11,879 bases of DNA from Patescibacteria group bacterium. Its GTDB lineage: Bacteria > Patescibacteriota > Minisyncoccia > Phycocordibacterales > UBA9973. Positions within the stretch are counted from its first letter, which is position 1. Every line of letters begins with the position of its first letter. The notes beneath the pieces are model-generated. The model saw only the letters and a program-made list of their open reading frames with translations, was not told the origin of the DNA and searched no databases. The DNA lies in assembly GCA_018813625.1 (NCBI GenBank), contig JAHJBA010000010.1, positions 1-11,879 of the forward strand, written 5' to 3'. Positions 11,036 to 11,879 of the stretch are shown piece by piece. The position numbers and the translations under genes are program-made.

Positions 11036-11566
11036 TTATAGAATTTCTTTTTCTAATTTTCTCTCTATTTCTTCCTCACTGACTGGATGAATCATTTTTT
11101 TTAATTCTGGATCTTGTGATAAATCTATGCCTTGTTTATTTAAAAGCAAGGCCATCATTTTAATAATCTTAGTGATTTCTTTTTCAGAAATAAGATTCAG
11201 TTGTAATTGAGTTTCTGCCCGTAATTCATCAATTTTTGCCGTTCGGTTTTGAGATATAAGCACAAAAATTGCAAGGACAATAGCCTCGAGCGATACTATG
11301 GTAGTGAGAAGAATGAAGGGAAATGGGTCAAATACATTTATCCATTTTATATTGCCCGTATTAATTAAAATCCATACAATAAATAATATTATATTGAGCA
11401 AGAGGAAAGTATTACTGCCGAATTTTGAAGTCATCCAGTCTGCTATTTTTTCTGTTGATTTTCTTTTAGCGTTAGCCTTTGCCTTTATGCTATGAAATAT
11501 TTTTTTTCGTGGCTCTTCGCCTTCGCCAAACAGCTCTCTTAAAAATGAAACATGATTATTTGCCAT
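11036..11566 (-). CDS. DUF1003 family membrane protein
   Basis: 176 residues. Two transmembrane helices lie at about 53-70 and 82-105, and between and within them is the family signature (NTFLLLNIILFIVWILIN, then DPFPFILLTTIVSLEAIVLA and SQNR). A basic N-terminal region (KAKANAKRKS) and an acidic C-terminal tail with a coiled-coil-like helix (about 110-145) flank the membrane part. The function of DUF1003 proteins is not known. The gene precedes murB with 12 nt between, so it may be cotranscribed with it. The ATG lies 8 nt after a TATAAT box and has no Shine-Dalgarno, suggesting a leaderless or very short leader. Confidence 0.88.
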   Translation of the reverse strand: MANNHVSFLRELFGEGEEPRKKIFHSIKAKANAKRKSTEKIADWMTSKFGSNTFLLLNIILFIVWILINTGNIKWINVFDPFPFILLTTIVSLEAIVLAIFVLISQNRTAKIDELRAETQLQLNLISEKEITKIIKMMALLLNKQGIDLSQDPELKKMIHPVSEEEIERKLEKEIL

Positions 11567-11574
11567 ATTTTTGT

Positions 11575-11580
11575 ATTATA
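11575..11580 (-). promoter_or_regulatory. -10 box of the DUF1003-murB unit
   Basis: TATAAT lies 8 nt before the ATG at 11566 on the minus strand. No convincing -35 was seen at 16-18 nt spacing. Confidence 0.45.
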
Positions 11581-11600
11581 CTACAAATTCTTTTGCCTCC

Positions 11601-11623
11601 TAGTATCCCCAGCCGGAGCACTA
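11601..11623. repeat. Hairpin upstream of the DUF1003 promoter
   Basis: TAGT-AT-CCCC-AGCC-GGAG-C-ACTA can fold with four pairs at the base, a small internal loop, then CCCC with GGAG (one wobble) and a four-base loop. It has no T run, so it is not a usual terminator, and it stands out as GC-rich in AT-rich surroundings. Confidence 0.35.
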
Positions 11624-11634
11624 AATAGTTTTTC

Positions 11635-11651
11635 TAAAATGCTTTTCGCAT
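11635..11651 (-). terminator. Weak terminator-like hairpin after the partial gene
   Basis: On the minus strand ATGC-GAAAA-GCAT is followed by TTTT, 10 nt after the stop codon of the partial CDS. The stem is only 4 bp, so the call is tentative. Confidence 0.3.
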
Positions 11652-11660
11652 ATTTTTATA

Positions 11661-11879
11661 TTATCTGAGTTTGTTTATGAGCATCATTATTTCTGTATAA
11701 TGCTTGTCAATAACATCTTCTGCTCTAAAATTCTTTGAAAACTCTTTTAATTCACCAATTATTTTAATAAGCGATTCTTTCGTTGGTTTGTCATAATCAT
11801 CACCATTTTTTTTAAATAATCCTTTTATCATTACCTCAATATTAATTTCCTTAAGTTTCTCAATTTCTTCTTTTTTAAA
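11661..11879 (-). CDS. Unrecognised protein, C-terminal 72 residues (5' end beyond window)
   Basis: An open minus-strand frame enters from the right edge and ends in TAA at 11663-11661, after 72 codons with no internal stop. The visible part is highly charged and helical: it begins FKKEEIEKLKEINIEV and ends HYTEIMMLINKLR. Lys, Glu and Ile dominate. There is no membrane segment or catalytic motif. The steady Lys/Glu spacing suggests helical bundles or a coiled coil, but no family is recognised. Codon use and composition resemble the neighbours. It lies 94 nt upstream of the DUF1003 gene on the same strand. Confidence 0.65.
   Translation of the reverse strand, partial: FKKEEIEKLKEINIEVMIKGLFKKNGDDYDKPTKESLIKIIGELKEFSKNFRAEDVIDKHYTEIMMLINKLR

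Noticed and set aside
11601..11624. tRNA 3' end (CCGGAGCAC resembles T-arm and acceptor)
   Set aside because: No matching 5' half, D arm or anticodon arm can be found on either side; at most a short chance or remnant similarity.

Overview
The window looks like a chromosomal segment of a Candidate Phyla Radiation bacterium (Patescibacteria, most likely Parcubacteria). The reasons are an AT-rich sequence, compact genes with short spacers, many starts without a Shine-Dalgarno sequence, a large envelope protein with 'YAWG.N.GW' repeats and Asp/Cys-rich linkers typical of parcubacterial surface proteins, and a secE-nusG-rplK cluster that is not followed by rplA. This assignment is by inference; there is no rRNA gene to confirm it.

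Layout. 1-2860 (minus strand): the 5' part of a secreted protein, then an 847-residue exported membrane protein. 2858-3950: a site-2 protease (M50) gene divergent from ribosomal protein bL28, which ends at a strong terminator. 3987-4081: an unexplained folded intergenic element. 4112-7125: nucleotide metabolism. thyA and folA run on the plus strand; a P-loop kinase, a dCMP deaminase and a nucleoside 2-deoxyribosyltransferase-like gene run on the minus strand. Together they can take dCMP to dUMP to dTMP with folate recycling, plus base/deoxynucleoside salvage or clean-up. 7185-8442: secE, nusG, rplK (minus) bounded by terminators. 8521-8588: a second folded element, a three-way junction. 8602-11566 (minus): DUF1003 protein and murB, then a membrane-anchored FKBP and a SIMPL-domain protein. 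11661-11879: the C-terminal end of an unrecognised protein.

The most unusual signal is a family of five palindromic leaders at 2729-2811, 3477-3599, 3644-3707, 6061-6127 and 9401-9522. Each begins with CCCG, ends with (A)CGGG or TGGG, and the right arm directly touches the ATG of a protein gene. The arm sequences differ between copies but stay complementary, i.e. they covary. Each copy also carries a second, internal segment that could pair with the left arm instead, so the leaders look like two-state switches or a dedicated translation-initiation structure. The five downstream genes (surface protein, M50 protease, bL28, kinase, SIMPL protein) have no common function, so a genome-wide element is more likely than a pathway-specific riboswitch. 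secE has a miniature hairpin in the same position.

Start signals fall into three classes: hairpin-abutted ATG (above), promoter-proximal ATG with the -10 box only 6-8 nt upstream (probably leaderless: 149, 4112, 6601, 11566), and classical Shine-Dalgarno (7125, 11023). No CRISPR array, rRNA, complete tRNA or transposase was found. No gene-free stretch exceeds 300 bases.
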